From assembly GCF_001306415.1 (NCBI RefSeq), contig NZ_LDJX01000006.1, positions 124,001-188,000 of the forward strand: a stretch of 64,000 bases of DNA, given 5' to 3'. Position 1 is the first letter of the stretch, and each line of letters begins with the position of its first letter. The position numbers and the translations under genes are program-made. This DNA comes from Croceitalea dokdonensis DOKDO 023. Lineage in GTDB: Bacteria > Bacteroidota > Bacteroidia > Flavobacteriales > Flavobacteriaceae. Shown one piece after another: positions 19,770 through 28,985 of the stretch. The notes below the pieces were generated by a model. That model saw only the letters and a program-made list of their open reading frames with translations, made no database searches and was not told the DNA's origin.

Positions 19770-20691
19770 CACCTTTTTTAGGATTGGATTTTTTCATGGA
19801 TTCCCCGATCATATTACTTGCCGTAAATGAAGCCACCATGTTATTTAGCATGTCACTTCCTGCTTGCGGTGAGTTGGGCAGCAAGATAAGATTGGTATTG
19901 GTTTCCTCGCCAATGGACTGTAGCGTGTCATAATGCTGGGTGACCACGATCAGTGCAGAGGCCTCCTGTGAGTTAATGCCCACCTTGTTCAACACCTCAA
20001 CAGATTCTTCTAACCCACGAGCAATTTCACGTCTTTGATCGGCAATACCCTGTCCTTGTAAGCGTTTGCTCTCTGCTTCTGCCTTTGCTTTTTCAACGAT
20101 TAGAATTCTAGCGGCATCCCCTTCAAATTGTGCAGCGATTTTTTCGCGTTCAGAGGCGTTGATGCGGTTCATTGCCTGCTTTACCTGTGCATCTGGATCA
20201 ATATCGGTGACCAAGGTCTTGATGATATCATACCCATAATCAGACATATATTCTTGAAGCTCGCGTTTTACGGCAATGGCAATGTCATCTTTCTTGACAA
20301 AGACATCATCCAATTTCATTTTAGGAACTTCAGCGCGCACCACATCAAAAACAAAAGAGGTAATCTGATCGTGCGGATATTCCAATTTGTAAAAGGCATC
20401 ATAGACTTTTTCACGAATGACGACAAACTGTACCGAAACCTTTAGTTTCACAAAAACATCATCAAGTGTTTTGGTTTCAATGATGACATCCAGCTGCTGT
20501 ATTTTAAGAGTCAAACGTCCCGCAATACGGTCTATCAATGGAATTTTAAGATTGAGCCCAGATTGCCTAATGCTGTGAAACCTGCCAAAGCGTTCCACCG
20601 CCACCGCAGTTTGTTGCTTTACAATAAAAAAGGAAGCGAAAAGAATGATCGCTCCGACAAAAATTAGCGGAAATAGAAGAAAATTGCCCAT
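19762..20691 (-). CDS. SPFH/Band 7 (stomatin-like) membrane protein
   Basis: One N-terminal membrane helix (about residues 5-25) is followed by an SPFH domain (about 25-200) with VERFGRFHSIRQSGLNLKIP and DIDPDAQVKQAMNRINASER. An Ala/Glu/Lys-rich coiled coil follows (EKAKAEAESKRLQGQGIADQRREIARG). The 309-residue length and the motifs resemble the stomatin and plant hypersensitive-induced-reaction branch more than HflK/HflC. Such proteins form oligomeric membrane scaffolds that organise microdomains. It is the first gene of a pair with the FG-GAP protein. No exact TAnnTTTG element is seen upstream. Confidence 0.9.
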   Translation of the reverse strand: MGNFLLFPLIFVGAIILFASFFIVKQQTAVAVERFGRFHSIRQSGLNLKIPLIDRIAGRLTLKIQQLDVIIETKTLDDVFVKLKVSVQFVVIREKVYDAFYKLEYPHDQITSFVFDVVRAEVPKMKLDDVFVKKDDIAIAVKRELQEYMSDYGYDIIKTLVTDIDPDAQVKQAMNRINASEREKIAAQFEGDAARILIVEKAKAEAESKRLQGQGIADQRREIARGLEESVEVLNKVGINSQEASALIVVTQHYDTLQSIGEETNTNLILLPNSPQAGSDMLNNMVASFTASNMIGESMKKSNPKKGDA

Positions 20692-21231
20692 AGCTACACT
20701 GTTTTTAAGTTTAGTCGTTTAAAATACAAAAGAGTACAAACATTGGTAGCTTTTTAGAAGGAATTGTTACAGGTAACAGGGGACGGGGTGCGTCCAAGCG
20801 ATTTTTTGCGATTAAAAAGGTCAGGTTTACTTTTTTTTGACCATTGAGACATTGAAAATGAGGGAATTACAAAATTTGGGTATCTTCTTCACCATAAAAC
20901 ACCCATACCAAGCAGTGGAAAATCAGTAGGAGTCTCGCCCATTGGTGTCAGGTTTTTAAGTTAAGCCTTAGGTGTTCCTTCGCCATACCAGGATAACCAT
21001 ATGGTAAACTAGTGTGCCATGTTTCCGTCGCCGTGAGTTTTCGAGAAACTATTGCGCCAATTGCCAATAGCGAATCGTTGAATCATATACTAGAAGTTAT
21101 CTGGTTTTTATGAACTTGCAACATTGTTGGCCAAAGGAAGGGATTTTTATTCTTCAAGACTTTGGCACAATGATTTAAGGAATCTGCCACGCAACGCTTT
21201 GGGCATTGATTCACCTAGTAAATAAACGGAT
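20692..21231. other. Intergenic region (540 bp), mostly unassigned
   Basis: It lies between the divergent SPFH and lipoprotein genes. Apart from the 44-codon open stretch on the minus strand at 20948-21082, described separately, I see no gene, terminator or exact promoter box. Confidence 0.5.
20948..21082 (-). pseudogene. Possible coding remnant or dispersed-repeat fragment (44 codons)
   Basis: On the minus strand a frame runs from just after a TGA (21085-21083) to a TGA at 20948. It has no early start codon; the only ATG is 12 codons before the end. The peptide ends GYPGMAKEHLRLNLKT and has a protein-like composition, unlike the surrounding AT-rich spacer. It may be the 3' end of a decayed gene or part of a repeated element. 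I cannot identify it, and chance is possible at this length. Confidence 0.3.
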
Positions 21232-21651
21232 ATGATACGTAAGGTAGCCATATGGTGTAATTTTTTACTAACGGTCTTGTTGTACGGTTGTGAAGACTGT
21301 AACGATTGTAAAGATCTGCAACAAAAGAGTATTAAAGTTGTTGATGCAAGCGGTACCGATCTATTGTTTGGGACACAGGCTGTTTATGTTGTGGAAGCCT
21401 TAACCCTTACTGGCGGAGGAATTTCACAAGCTTTATTTATTAACGAGCAAGAACAGAGCCTACAGTTTTTCTTGGAAGAAGACATCACCGCTTACACGCT
21501 ACTATTAGATGCCAACACCAAGGAAAACATTACTTTTGAGCTGTCCGAAAGGGATAGCGAACGCTGTTGTGGCACGCAAACCATTTCCATGGCCACCCAG
21601 GTTAATGGTGTTGAAACTGCAAATAACGACACCATTATCATTATCAAATAA
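21232..21651 (+). CDS. Small lipoprotein of unknown function
   Basis: A 139-residue protein with a lipoprotein signal: a positively charged start, a hydrophobic core and a lipobox ending LLYGC, so the mature protein would begin at Cys20. The mature part is Cys-rich near its start (CEDCNDCKDC-like spacing) and again near the end (ERCCGT), which could allow disulfides or metal binding. I recognise no family. The mutarotase-like gene begins 17 nt downstream, suggesting an operon. Confidence 0.6.
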   Translation: MIRKVAIWCNFLLTVLLYGCEDCNDCKDLQQKSIKVVDASGTDLLFGTQAVYVVEALTLTGGGISQALFINEQEQSLQFFLEEDITAYTLLLDANTKENITFELSERDSERCCGTQTISMATQVNGVETANNDTIIIIK

Positions 21652-21667
21652 GCTAAACGCTTCACCA

Positions 21668-22549
21668 ATGCCGCACCTACTGAAATCTAAGAATCTGGAA
21701 ATTTTAGTGGACTTGCCAAACGAAGGCTATCAAGGCGCCCGGTTTGATTGGTGCGGTAAGATTACCGCCATACGTTATCAGGGATTGGCACTGACCACTT
21801 TTGAGAGATTGGACGCTAAGGAACACAGCCATTTTGGGAAGGTCATGTACAATGAATTTGGTATAGATTCACCACTAGGTTTTAAAGAAGCAGCGCTGGG
21901 AGATTGGTTTCACAAAATAGGGATTGGACTTTTAAGAAAGGAAAAGGAGTCCTATGGGTTTGCAGACAATTTTGAAATCAAGCCTTGTGAATTTAACACA
22001 CTAAAAACCCAAACCGCAATAATGGTTAGGTGTTTAGCTCCAAGTTATAACGATTTTGGGTATCTATTGTCCAAAGAAATACGATTGGTGGAGCACGGTT
22101 TTGAAATAGCATATCAACTTCAAAATAGTGGGAAAATGCCCATCATCACGGATGAGTATTGCCATAATTTTTTAGCTGTAGACAGCCATCCCTTGGACGA
22201 ACAGTATTCTCTGGAATTCCCTGTTCCCTTAAATGTTGCTGGGTTTGATGAGGCGGTTAACCCAGGGCAAACGGTTTGGTTTAATGCCAAAACCCTGCGG
22301 CTTACATCTAGCCTTAAAAATGAAATATTTTTTAGCAACATTACCCAATCGAAAGAAACACTTGCAGAATGGCAGTTGTATCACAAAAAACACAGAGTTG
22401 GGATACAGGAGTTAGGGAGTTTCACCACCAATAAAATAAATATCTGGGGTTGCCCCCATACCATAAGCCCGGAATTGTTTTTTAAGATAGCCTTGGCTCC
22501 AGGAGAAACGATAGCATGGAGCAGACGGTACAGCTTTTGGAGAGGATAG
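21668..22549 (+). CDS. Galactose mutarotase-fold (aldose 1-epimerase-like) protein
   Basis: The frame is open from 21509, but that part overlaps the preceding lipoprotein gene, so I take the ATG at 21668 (MPHLLKSKN), giving 293 residues. The beta-strand-rich sequence, with an invariant-looking DEYCHNFLAVD segment near residue 160 and an ELGSFTTNKINIWG segment near the C-terminus, resembles the aldose epimerase/galactose mutarotase superfold. No signal peptide is present, so it should be cytoplasmic. The classical catalytic His/Glu pair cannot be assigned with confidence by eye, so the sugar substrate is unknown. Confidence 0.55.
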   Translation: MPHLLKSKNLEILVDLPNEGYQGARFDWCGKITAIRYQGLALTTFERLDAKEHSHFGKVMYNEFGIDSPLGFKEAALGDWFHKIGIGLLRKEKESYGFADNFEIKPCEFNTLKTQTAIMVRCLAPSYNDFGYLLSKEIRLVEHGFEIAYQLQNSGKMPIITDEYCHNFLAVDSHPLDEQYSLEFPVPLNVAGFDEAVNPGQTVWFNAKTLRLTSSLKNEIFFSNITQSKETLAEWQLYHKKHRVGIQELGSFTTNKINIWGCPHTISPELFFKIALAPGETIAWSRRYSFWRG

Positions 22550-22956
22550 GGGCCTAACAAGAAGTTTGGGGAACTAAATTTTCCAAAGGAAAGGGAAAAT
22601 GGAATCGTAGGATGGTGAGGAACAGATAATGGAATGGAGAAGGTTTTTTCAACCTAAAATTTTAATTCTTGTTTTGCATGAGGTAACCATCAAACGTTTT
22701 ATAAAAAGCTTTCGGTAGGCTCGCAGAAATAGCAGGGAAAACCTATGTTAAAAATCACAACAGCTTAAAATGTAATGAAGCGTTTAAAAAAGGGTCATGT
22801 TGTTGGGAATGAAACGGGCTAACCATATCAGATGTAGTGGTTACTTTGCTGTAAGTAAAGGGAAAGCCAGAGCGCTTGCTTCGCATCAAAATAGGTGCTA
22901 TTTAAAATTACTTAAGGGGTAGGGTAATCAAAAGCTCACTTGTTGTATATTAAAGA
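22550..22956. other. Intergenic region (407 bp) with no recognisable feature
   Basis: AT-rich spacer between the mutarotase-like gene and the next lipoprotein gene. No open frame, terminator hairpin or exact TAnnTTTG element was found by reading it. Confidence 0.5.
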
Positions 22957-23361
22957 ATGATAAAAATGAAAAACGTAATTGTTTTAAGCGCATTGGCAAC
23001 TAGCTTGTTAAGCTGTGACCCGGTTTCCGATTTGGAAGCCAATATTGAGAATGTAACTGCTCAGCCCATTAGGGTAGAATTTGTGTCGACTGTAGAAGGG
23101 GAAAGCAAAACCTTGCAGATTGCGCCTAATGAGATAAAGTTGTTTCAAGAGGGGTTTGATATTGGCAGCACGTATTTGGAGCCCTCGTTGACCCAATATG
23201 ATTCTGTTGTCGTTAGGAATGAAAACAATCACGTCCTTAAGGTGTATAAGGAAACTACTGCGGGGAAAAACATCTTTACGATACGTGATTGGATATCCAG
23301 TGAGCCTTCAAAACGTTTCTTTCTGTACGAATTTGAAATCCAGAATCAGGACATTCAATAG
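22957..23361 (+). CDS. Small lipoprotein of unknown function
   Basis: A 134-residue protein with a lipoprotein signal peptide and lipobox LLSC; the mature protein would start at Cys20. Translation could also start at the ATG at 22966 (MKNVIVL), which leaves a better signal peptide. The mature part is mostly beta-like, with alternating charged and hydrophobic residues. I recognise no family. It stands alone and converges with gltX. A weak inverted repeat (ATCGC/GCGAT, 23372-23393) follows. Confidence 0.6.
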   Translation: MIKMKNVIVLSALATSLLSCDPVSDLEANIENVTAQPIRVEFVSTVEGESKTLQIAPNEIKLFQEGFDIGSTYLEPSLTQYDSVVVRNENNHVLKVYKETTAGKNIFTIRDWISSEPSKRFFLYEFEIQNQDIQ

Positions 23362-23417
23362 TTTTGTGGATATCGCTCCCCGTTATCGGCGATTTCTTTT
23401 GATAGGCAAGCGTTACA

Positions 23418-24923
23418 TTAACTTAATTGGTTAATACTATGCGCTATCCGGTTCAAACACTCCTCTTTCCCTATTGTTTCAAGGATATCAAAAAGATGCG
23501 GGCCCTTTAAATCCCCAACGATGACTAGGCGCAATGGCCCCATGACCTTTCCAAATGATAGGTCGTTATCGGTAATCCAGTTTTTGATATTGGTTTCCAG
23601 AGTGGCGGAAGTAAAATCATCTGTGGAATCTATAACCTTTGCTACGTTATTGAGGATATTTGGAGTGTCTTGTTTCCATTGTTTATTGACCGGCTTCTCT
23701 GCATAAGTTCGTGGAGCTTCAAAAAAGTAATTGCCCAGTTCCCAAAAATCTACCACAAAATTAGCTCGTTCCTTGATGAGGGAGATTACTTTTTCTATAT
23801 AGGGTTTGTGGAAGGTTTTTTCTATTGAGGTAAGTTTATTATCCTCGGCAAATAAATTTGCGAGCTCCGAGTCACTTTTGCGTTGTAACCAATGATGGTT
23901 GTACCATTTGGTTTTTTCAGGGTCGAATCGGGCGCCAGATTTATTCACCCGCTCTAGACTAAAGGATTGGACAAGTTCATCCAGACTAAAAAGTTCTTGT
24001 TCCGTTCCCGGATTCCAACCCAGCATAGCTAAAAAGTTAACCACAGCTTCTGGAAAGTAGCCCGCTTCACGATAACCTTGAGCCTCATTCCAAGCTAGGG
24101 GAAATACCGGGAATCCTCCTTTTTCACCATCCCTTTTACTGAGTTTGCCTTTACCGGTTGGTTTCATAATAAGTGGTAAGTGGGCAAATTTGGGCCTGTC
24201 CCAACCAAAGGCATCGTACAGTAAATGGTGGAGCGCTAGGGAAGGCAGCCATTCTTCACCACGGATAACATGGGTAATGCCCATTAAATGATCATCCACA
24301 ACATTAGCCAAATGGTAAGTAGGCATCCCATCGCCCTTAAAAAGAATTTTATCATCCAGCACATTCGTGTCAATGTCAATGTTCCCACGGACCATATCCT
24401 TTAGCTGCATTTTTTGGTCTTGCGGAGATTTGAACCTAATCACAAAAGGGTGCCCTGAAGCTATCTTAATTTGGGTTGCCTCCTTAGATAGGTTGAGTGA
24501 GTTATTAAGCTTTAATCGGTTATGCCAGTTGTAAATAAATGTTTTGCCCTTGGATTCGTGTTGTTTTCTATGGGCGTCCAGTTCATCAGGGGTGTCAAAG
24601 GCGTAATAAGCCTCCCCCTTGTCAATTAGGGTGCTTGCATATTGTTGGTAAACATCCTTACGTTCGCTTTGTCTGTATGGTCCAGATTCTCCCGGATTTC
24701 CTGGTCCTTCATCAAAGGGGATTCCACACCACGCCAAAGATTTCACAATGTAGTCCTCCGCCCCTTGTACGTAGCGGTTTTGATCAGTATCTTCTATTCG
24801 TAAAATAAAATCGCCGCCATGTTTTTGTGCAAACAAATAATTGAAAAGGGCAGTGCGCACACCGCCGATGTGGAGGGGACCGGTAGGACTTGGAGCAAAA
24901 CGAACACGTACTTTTGGAGTCAT
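23418..24923 (-). CDS. gltX: Glutamyl-tRNA synthetase
   Basis: A class I synthetase that charges tRNA-Glu. The N-terminal signature RFAPSPTGPLHIGGVRTALF carries the HIGH-type motif HIGG (residues 18-21), and KLSKRDG near residue 262 is the KMSKS motif. The 501-residue length and the C-terminal helical anticodon-binding domain fit bacterial GltX. With GlnRS also encoded in the window, this copy is probably the discriminating enzyme. A -7 element lies 20 nt before the ATG on the minus strand. Confidence 0.97.
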   Translation of the reverse strand: MTPKVRVRFAPSPTGPLHIGGVRTALFNYLFAQKHGGDFILRIEDTDQNRYVQGAEDYIVKSLAWCGIPFDEGPGNPGESGPYRQSERKDVYQQYASTLIDKGEAYYAFDTPDELDAHRKQHESKGKTFIYNWHNRLKLNNSLNLSKEATQIKIASGHPFVIRFKSPQDQKMQLKDMVRGNIDIDTNVLDDKILFKGDGMPTYHLANVVDDHLMGITHVIRGEEWLPSLALHHLLYDAFGWDRPKFAHLPLIMKPTGKGKLSKRDGEKGGFPVFPLAWNEAQGYREAGYFPEAVVNFLAMLGWNPGTEQELFSLDELVQSFSLERVNKSGARFDPEKTKWYNHHWLQRKSDSELANLFAEDNKLTSIEKTFHKPYIEKVISLIKERANFVVDFWELGNYFFEAPRTYAEKPVNKQWKQDTPNILNNVAKVIDSTDDFTSATLETNIKNWITDNDLSFGKVMGPLRLVIVGDLKGPHLFDILETIGKEECLNRIAHSINQLS

Positions 24924-24942
24924 AATAGCAGATTATCGGCTA

Positions 24943-24950
24943 CAAAGATA
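24943..24950 (-). promoter_or_regulatory. -7 promoter element of gltX
   Basis: On the minus strand this reads TATCTTTG, an exact TAnnTTTG match. It is followed by 19 nt before the gltX ATG at 24923. Confidence 0.55.
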
Positions 24951-25057
24951 GCGTTTATGTGATGTAAGATAGCCGTAAGGTAGGGGTATGGCAGTTGTAT
25001 TTAACAAAAGCTTTACCCTCATGTTTTGAAACAAAGTCTATCTTGTATTTAAAATTG

Positions 25058-28000
25058 ATGGTTTTGAATAACTACCAGAGTGTTATAGAGAAATTAAACG
25101 CCTTTATAAAAAAGTATTACACCAAGCTTTTAATTAAAGGAGGCATATTGTTTTTGGTCCTGGGCATGTTGTTTTTTTTGGCAATAACTGCGCTGGAGTA
25201 CTTTTTATGGATGGGGCCTACCGCACGCTTGGTGATGTTAGTGATTTTCGTTGGGGTTACCTTAGGTTTATTGTATAGTTATGTTTGTATTCCGCTCTTT
25301 TACCTTTTTAAAATTAGAAAGGGTATCTCCAAGCGGGAGGCCTCTGTATTGATTGGAAGGCATTTTACGGTAGTTGATGATAAGTTGTTGAATCTGTTGG
25401 ATTTGGCGGACAATGAGCAGCGTTCCAATTTGTTGATAGCAGCAATTGAGCAACGCTCCAAAGAATTAAAACCTATTCCCTTTGTACAGGCAGTGAACCT
25501 GCAAGAGGGTTTTAGGTATGCCAAGTATGGCATTGCGCCAATCTTGGTGATTGCATTTGTGTGGTTATCAGGGGACATTTCAGAGTTTTTTGGGTCGTAT
25601 AAACGTGTTGTGAATTATGATGTGGCCTATGAGCCCCCAGCACCATTTAGCTTTCAGTTGGTGAATCAAAATCTTAACGTTCTAGAAGATGAGGTGTTGA
25701 CGCTTGAAGTCACTACCACGGGCAAAGTCAGGCCAGAAACTATGAGCGTAGTGGTGGATGGTAAGGCGTATGTTATGCAAGATGTTGGTGGCACCAATTT
25801 TACCTATAGATTGGAGCCGCCCTTGCAGTCTGGTCTGGTGTATTTCACCGCAAATGGATTTAAGTCAAGAAGCTACCATATTAATGTTGGTAGGGTTCCG
25901 TCGTTACAGCGGTTTGAAATGGTTCTGGATTATCCGTCTTATCTGAAAAAGAGAAAAGGTCTGGTAAAGGGAACCGGGAATGCCACCGTTCCGGAAGGAA
26001 CAAAGATAGGCTGGAGGGTGACGGGCATACACACGAATGAGGTGAAAATGCAAGTTAAGGACACCGTATTTGAATTTAAGGGTGATGGAAACAGTTTTAG
26101 CTTTGATAGGAGCATTTTCAGCAGGTTTGCTTATGAAATAGCAACCTCTAATGAGAGCGTAGAGGATTATGAAAAGCTCGGGTATGAGATAAAGGTGATT
26201 CCTGATGCGTATCCTGTGATACGTGTACAGCAGGTGTTAGACTCGTTGAATCCCAACATTTCCTATTATGAGGGGTCTGTAACGGACGACATAGGTCTTA
26301 AAGATCTAAGTTTGGTGGTTTATCCTAGGGGTGCTCAGGAGCAAGCGCAACGCCTAAGCTTAGGTAACAGTAGTGGTACAATAGAGCAGTTTTATTACAC
26401 ATTTCCGTCCGGTTTGGCCGTAGAACTCGGCATGGATTATCTACTGTATTTTGAAGTAAGGGACAATGACGGGCTAAGGGGAGGAAAAGTAACAAAAAGT
26501 AAGGTTTTTAATACAAGAGTACTAGACAGTAACCAGTTGAAAGACAAAGAGTTGGAATTTCAACAGAAAACTATCCAAAATCTGGATAGGTCTTTGGATG
26601 GGTTAAGGGAACAGAAGGAAGTGCTAAAGGAAATCAATGATAAGCAGAAGGAAAATAAAAGGTTGGACTTTAACGAGCAGAGTCAAGTAAGGGACTTTCT
26701 AAAACGTCAGCAGCAGCAGGAGCAGTTGATGGAAAAGTACAGTAAAGAGCTAAAGGAGAATTTAAAGAATACTGGCGCCAAAGATGAGCAAAACCGCTTG
26801 TTACAAGAGCGTTTGGAGCGGCAGGAGATTGAGGCAAGGAAGAATCAAAAACTCTTGGAAGAGCTGAATAAGATTGCGGATAAGATTGAACAGGAAGACT
26901 TGAAAAAGGCTTTAGAAGAGCAGGCAAAGAAGCAAAGCAATAGTGAAAGGAATTTAGAGCAGTTGTTAGAACTTACAAAACGGTACTATGTCACAGAAAA
27001 AGCGGCACAGTTGGGTAGGGAGCTAGAGAAACTGGCACAGATGCAAAAAGAAGCTGCTGAGATAGGTAAGAAGGATTCCTTGGATGCAAAAATGCAGGAG
27101 GCCTTAAACAGTGAGTTCAACAAACTTTCCAAGGAATTGGAAGAATTAAAGAAGGATAATGAGGCATTGAAGAAACCTTTGGACTTGAATGCTCCTAAGG
27201 AGAAAGGAGAGGCAATAAAACAAGACCAAAAGGAAGCGTTGGAAGAGTTAAATAAGTCTAAAGGGGAGGAACAAAGTTCGGACGGAAAACAGCCAGAAGA
27301 AAGTAAATCAACAGCGGCAAAGAAGCAGAGGTCGGCTGCGCAAAAAATGAAGGAGCTAAGTGAGGGGTTGAGTCAGAGTGCGTCAAGTGCTGGGGGAGGC
27401 TCGGAAGTAGCTGAAGATGCAGAAATGTTAAGGCAAATTCTTGACAATTTGGTGAAGTTCTCCTTCAATCAGGAAAAATTGTTTGATGTTCTTCAGGATT
27501 CAGGGGGAGAGTTGAGCGAATTTTCAAATACGGTTAAGGAACAAAAGCAGTTAAGGCGTCTTTTTGAGCATGTAGATGACAGTCTTTTTGCCTTATCACT
27601 CCGGAGGGCAGAGCTATCCGAGTTCGTCAACGAACAGGTTACTGAGGTGTACTATAACATAGACAAATCCTTAGAAAGCATTGCAGAGAACCAAGTATTC
27701 CAAGGCGCATCCTATCAACAATATGTATTAACGGCTAGCAACAGTTTGTCGGACTTTCTGGCCAAAATTCTTGAAAACATGCAGCAGAGCATGCAGAGCG
27801 GGCAAGGTCAGGGAGAGGGTGATGGTTTCCAGCTCCCTGATATAATTAAGGGTCAGCAACAGTTGGGTGACAGAATAAAGGAAGCTGGGAAACAAGGACA
27901 AAAAGGCAAAGAGGGTCAAGGTGAAGCAGGGAAAGAAGGTAAGTCAGGAAAGCAGGGAAAGGGTAGTGAGGGCCAACAGGGCGGAGATGGAAGTGGAGGT

Positions 28001-28573
28001 GAAAAAGGGAAAAAGGGACAAGGCGGTAAAGATGGGAACCAGGATGGTAGTGGTAAGCAAGGTGCAGATGGTGATGGCACAGAACAAAGGGGTGACGGAA
28101 AAGGAACGGGTGAGGAAAATGGTGGGGAAGGAAATGGTAATGCGATTAGTGAGGCAGAATTAAGGGAACTTTTTGAAATCTATAAAGAACAACAAGAATT
28201 GCGTAATAGGCTGGAGCAGCAACTGGACGATATTTTACAAAATGACAAACGAGAGCTTGCAAAGAAGCTTGTGAAGCAAATGGAGGTGTTTGAAGAAGAG
28301 TTGCTAAGAAACGGAATTACCGAACAAACTTTGAATAGGGTTAATAGGATTCAACAACAATTGTTAAGATTGGAAAACGCTGCTTTAAAGCAAGGGCAGA
28401 AAAAGGAAAGGGAAAGTAATACAAATGAAAATGGGTTTAACAATCCGATAACCACGAAACCGGAGTTGCTTTTGCAAAAGAGGAGTGGAGTAGAAATTTT
28501 AAACAGACAAGCATTACCTTTGCGCCAAAATTTTAAGGGTAAGGTAAAAAGATATTTCACTAATGGCGATTAG
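25058..28573 (+). CDS. DUF4175 family membrane protein
   Basis: The frame opens at 24995, but I prefer the ATG at 25058 (MVLNNYQSV), giving 1,171 residues. Three hydrophobic segments occupy about residues 25-60, 65-90 and 155-175. A large beta-rich extracytoplasmic region extends to about 480. A very long charged, Gln/Glu/Lys-rich coiled coil runs from about 490 to 800. A Gly/Gln/Lys-rich low-complexity tract follows near 910-1030, with a final coiled coil. This matches the Bacteroidota DUF4175 family, often found beside ybeY and mnmG as here. Its role is not established. It overlaps ybeY by 11 nt, so translation is probably coupled. Confidence 0.85.
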   Translation: MVLNNYQSVIEKLNAFIKKYYTKLLIKGGILFLVLGMLFFLAITALEYFLWMGPTARLVMLVIFVGVTLGLLYSYVCIPLFYLFKIRKGISKREASVLIGRHFTVVDDKLLNLLDLADNEQRSNLLIAAIEQRSKELKPIPFVQAVNLQEGFRYAKYGIAPILVIAFVWLSGDISEFFGSYKRVVNYDVAYEPPAPFSFQLVNQNLNVLEDEVLTLEVTTTGKVRPETMSVVVDGKAYVMQDVGGTNFTYRLEPPLQSGLVYFTANGFKSRSYHINVGRVPSLQRFEMVLDYPSYLKKRKGLVKGTGNATVPEGTKIGWRVTGIHTNEVKMQVKDTVFEFKGDGNSFSFDRSIFSRFAYEIATSNESVEDYEKLGYEIKVIPDAYPVIRVQQVLDSLNPNISYYEGSVTDDIGLKDLSLVVYPRGAQEQAQRLSLGNSSGTIEQFYYTFPSGLAVELGMDYLLYFEVRDNDGLRGGKVTKSKVFNTRVLDSNQLKDKELEFQQKTIQNLDRSLDGLREQKEVLKEINDKQKENKRLDFNEQSQVRDFLKRQQQQEQLMEKYSKELKENLKNTGAKDEQNRLLQERLERQEIEARKNQKLLEELNKIADKIEQEDLKKALEEQAKKQSNSERNLEQLLELTKRYYVTEKAAQLGRELEKLAQMQKEAAEIGKKDSLDAKMQEALNSEFNKLSKELEELKKDNEALKKPLDLNAPKEKGEAIKQDQKEALEELNKSKGEEQSSDGKQPEESKSTAAKKQRSAAQKMKELSEGLSQSASSAGGGSEVAEDAEMLRQILDNLVKFSFNQEKLFDVLQDSGGELSEFSNTVKEQKQLRRLFEHVDDSLFALSLRRAELSEFVNEQVTEVYYNIDKSLESIAENQVFQGASYQQYVLTASNSLSDFLAKILENMQQSMQSGQGQGEGDGFQLPDIIKGQQQLGDRIKEAGKQGQKGKEGQGEAGKEGKSGKQGKGSEGQQGGDGSGGEKGKKGQGGKDGNQDGSGKQGADGDGTEQRGDGKGTGEENGGEGNGNAISEAELRELFEIYKEQQELRNRLEQQLDDILQNDKRELAKKLVKQMEVFEEELLRNGITEQTLNRVNRIQQQLLRLENAALKQGQKKERESNTNENGFNNPITTKPELLLQKRSGVEILNRQALPLRQNFKGKVKRYFTNGD

Positions 28574-28982
28574 TTTTCACTATGAAACAAAGACAGAAGT
28601 TGAAGAAATCCGATTAGTGGGGTGGTTAACAAGGGTAATTGAAACGGAAGGAAAAGAACTTGGGGAAATAAGCTTTATTTTCTGTGATGACGGTTATTTG
28701 TTAAAGCTCAATCAGGATTTTTTATCCCATGACACGCTTACTGATGTGATTACATTTGATTATACGGAAGGGAAATTTCTTGGCGGGGATATTTTTATCT
28801 CCGTGGAACGGGTAGAAGAGAACGCAAAAGAGTTGGTTTTGGATTTTGAGGAAGAGTTGAGAAGGGTCATGGTTCACGGCGTATTGCACCTTTGTGGATA
28901 TAAGGACAAGGATGTATTGGATATGAAAGTGATGCGCAAGAAGGAAGAAGAAAAATTGAAAATGTTCCACGTGGAACAATAG
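28563..28982 (+). CDS. ybeY: Endoribonuclease YbeY (rRNA maturation)
   Basis: A 139-residue zinc-dependent RNase needed for 16S rRNA 3' processing and late ribosome quality control in other bacteria. The core motif is present as HGVLHLCGYKDKD (about residues 102-114), with the first two histidine ligands. The third ligand, usually His in GYxH, is replaced by Lys-Asp here. LSHDTLTDVITFDY upstream is also typical. The last codons (MFHVEQ and stop) overlap a 16-bp parS-like palindrome. The start overlaps the DUF4175 gene, and mnmG follows 3 nt after the stop. Confidence 0.93.
   Translation: MAISFHYETKTEVEEIRLVGWLTRVIETEGKELGEISFIFCDDGYLLKLNQDFLSHDTLTDVITFDYTEGKFLGGDIFISVERVEENAKELVLDFEEELRRVMVHGVLHLCGYKDKDVLDMKVMRKKEEEKLKMFHVEQ
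28963..28978. promoter_or_regulatory. parS: parS-like site 1 (ParB/Spo0J centromere)
   Basis: The perfect 16-bp palindrome TGTTCCACGTGGAACA fits the parS pattern TGTTnCACGTGnAACA, the binding site of ParB in chromosome segregation. It lies in the last codons of ybeY, a few bases before mnmG. Confidence 0.8.
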
Positions 28983-28985
28983 GTT

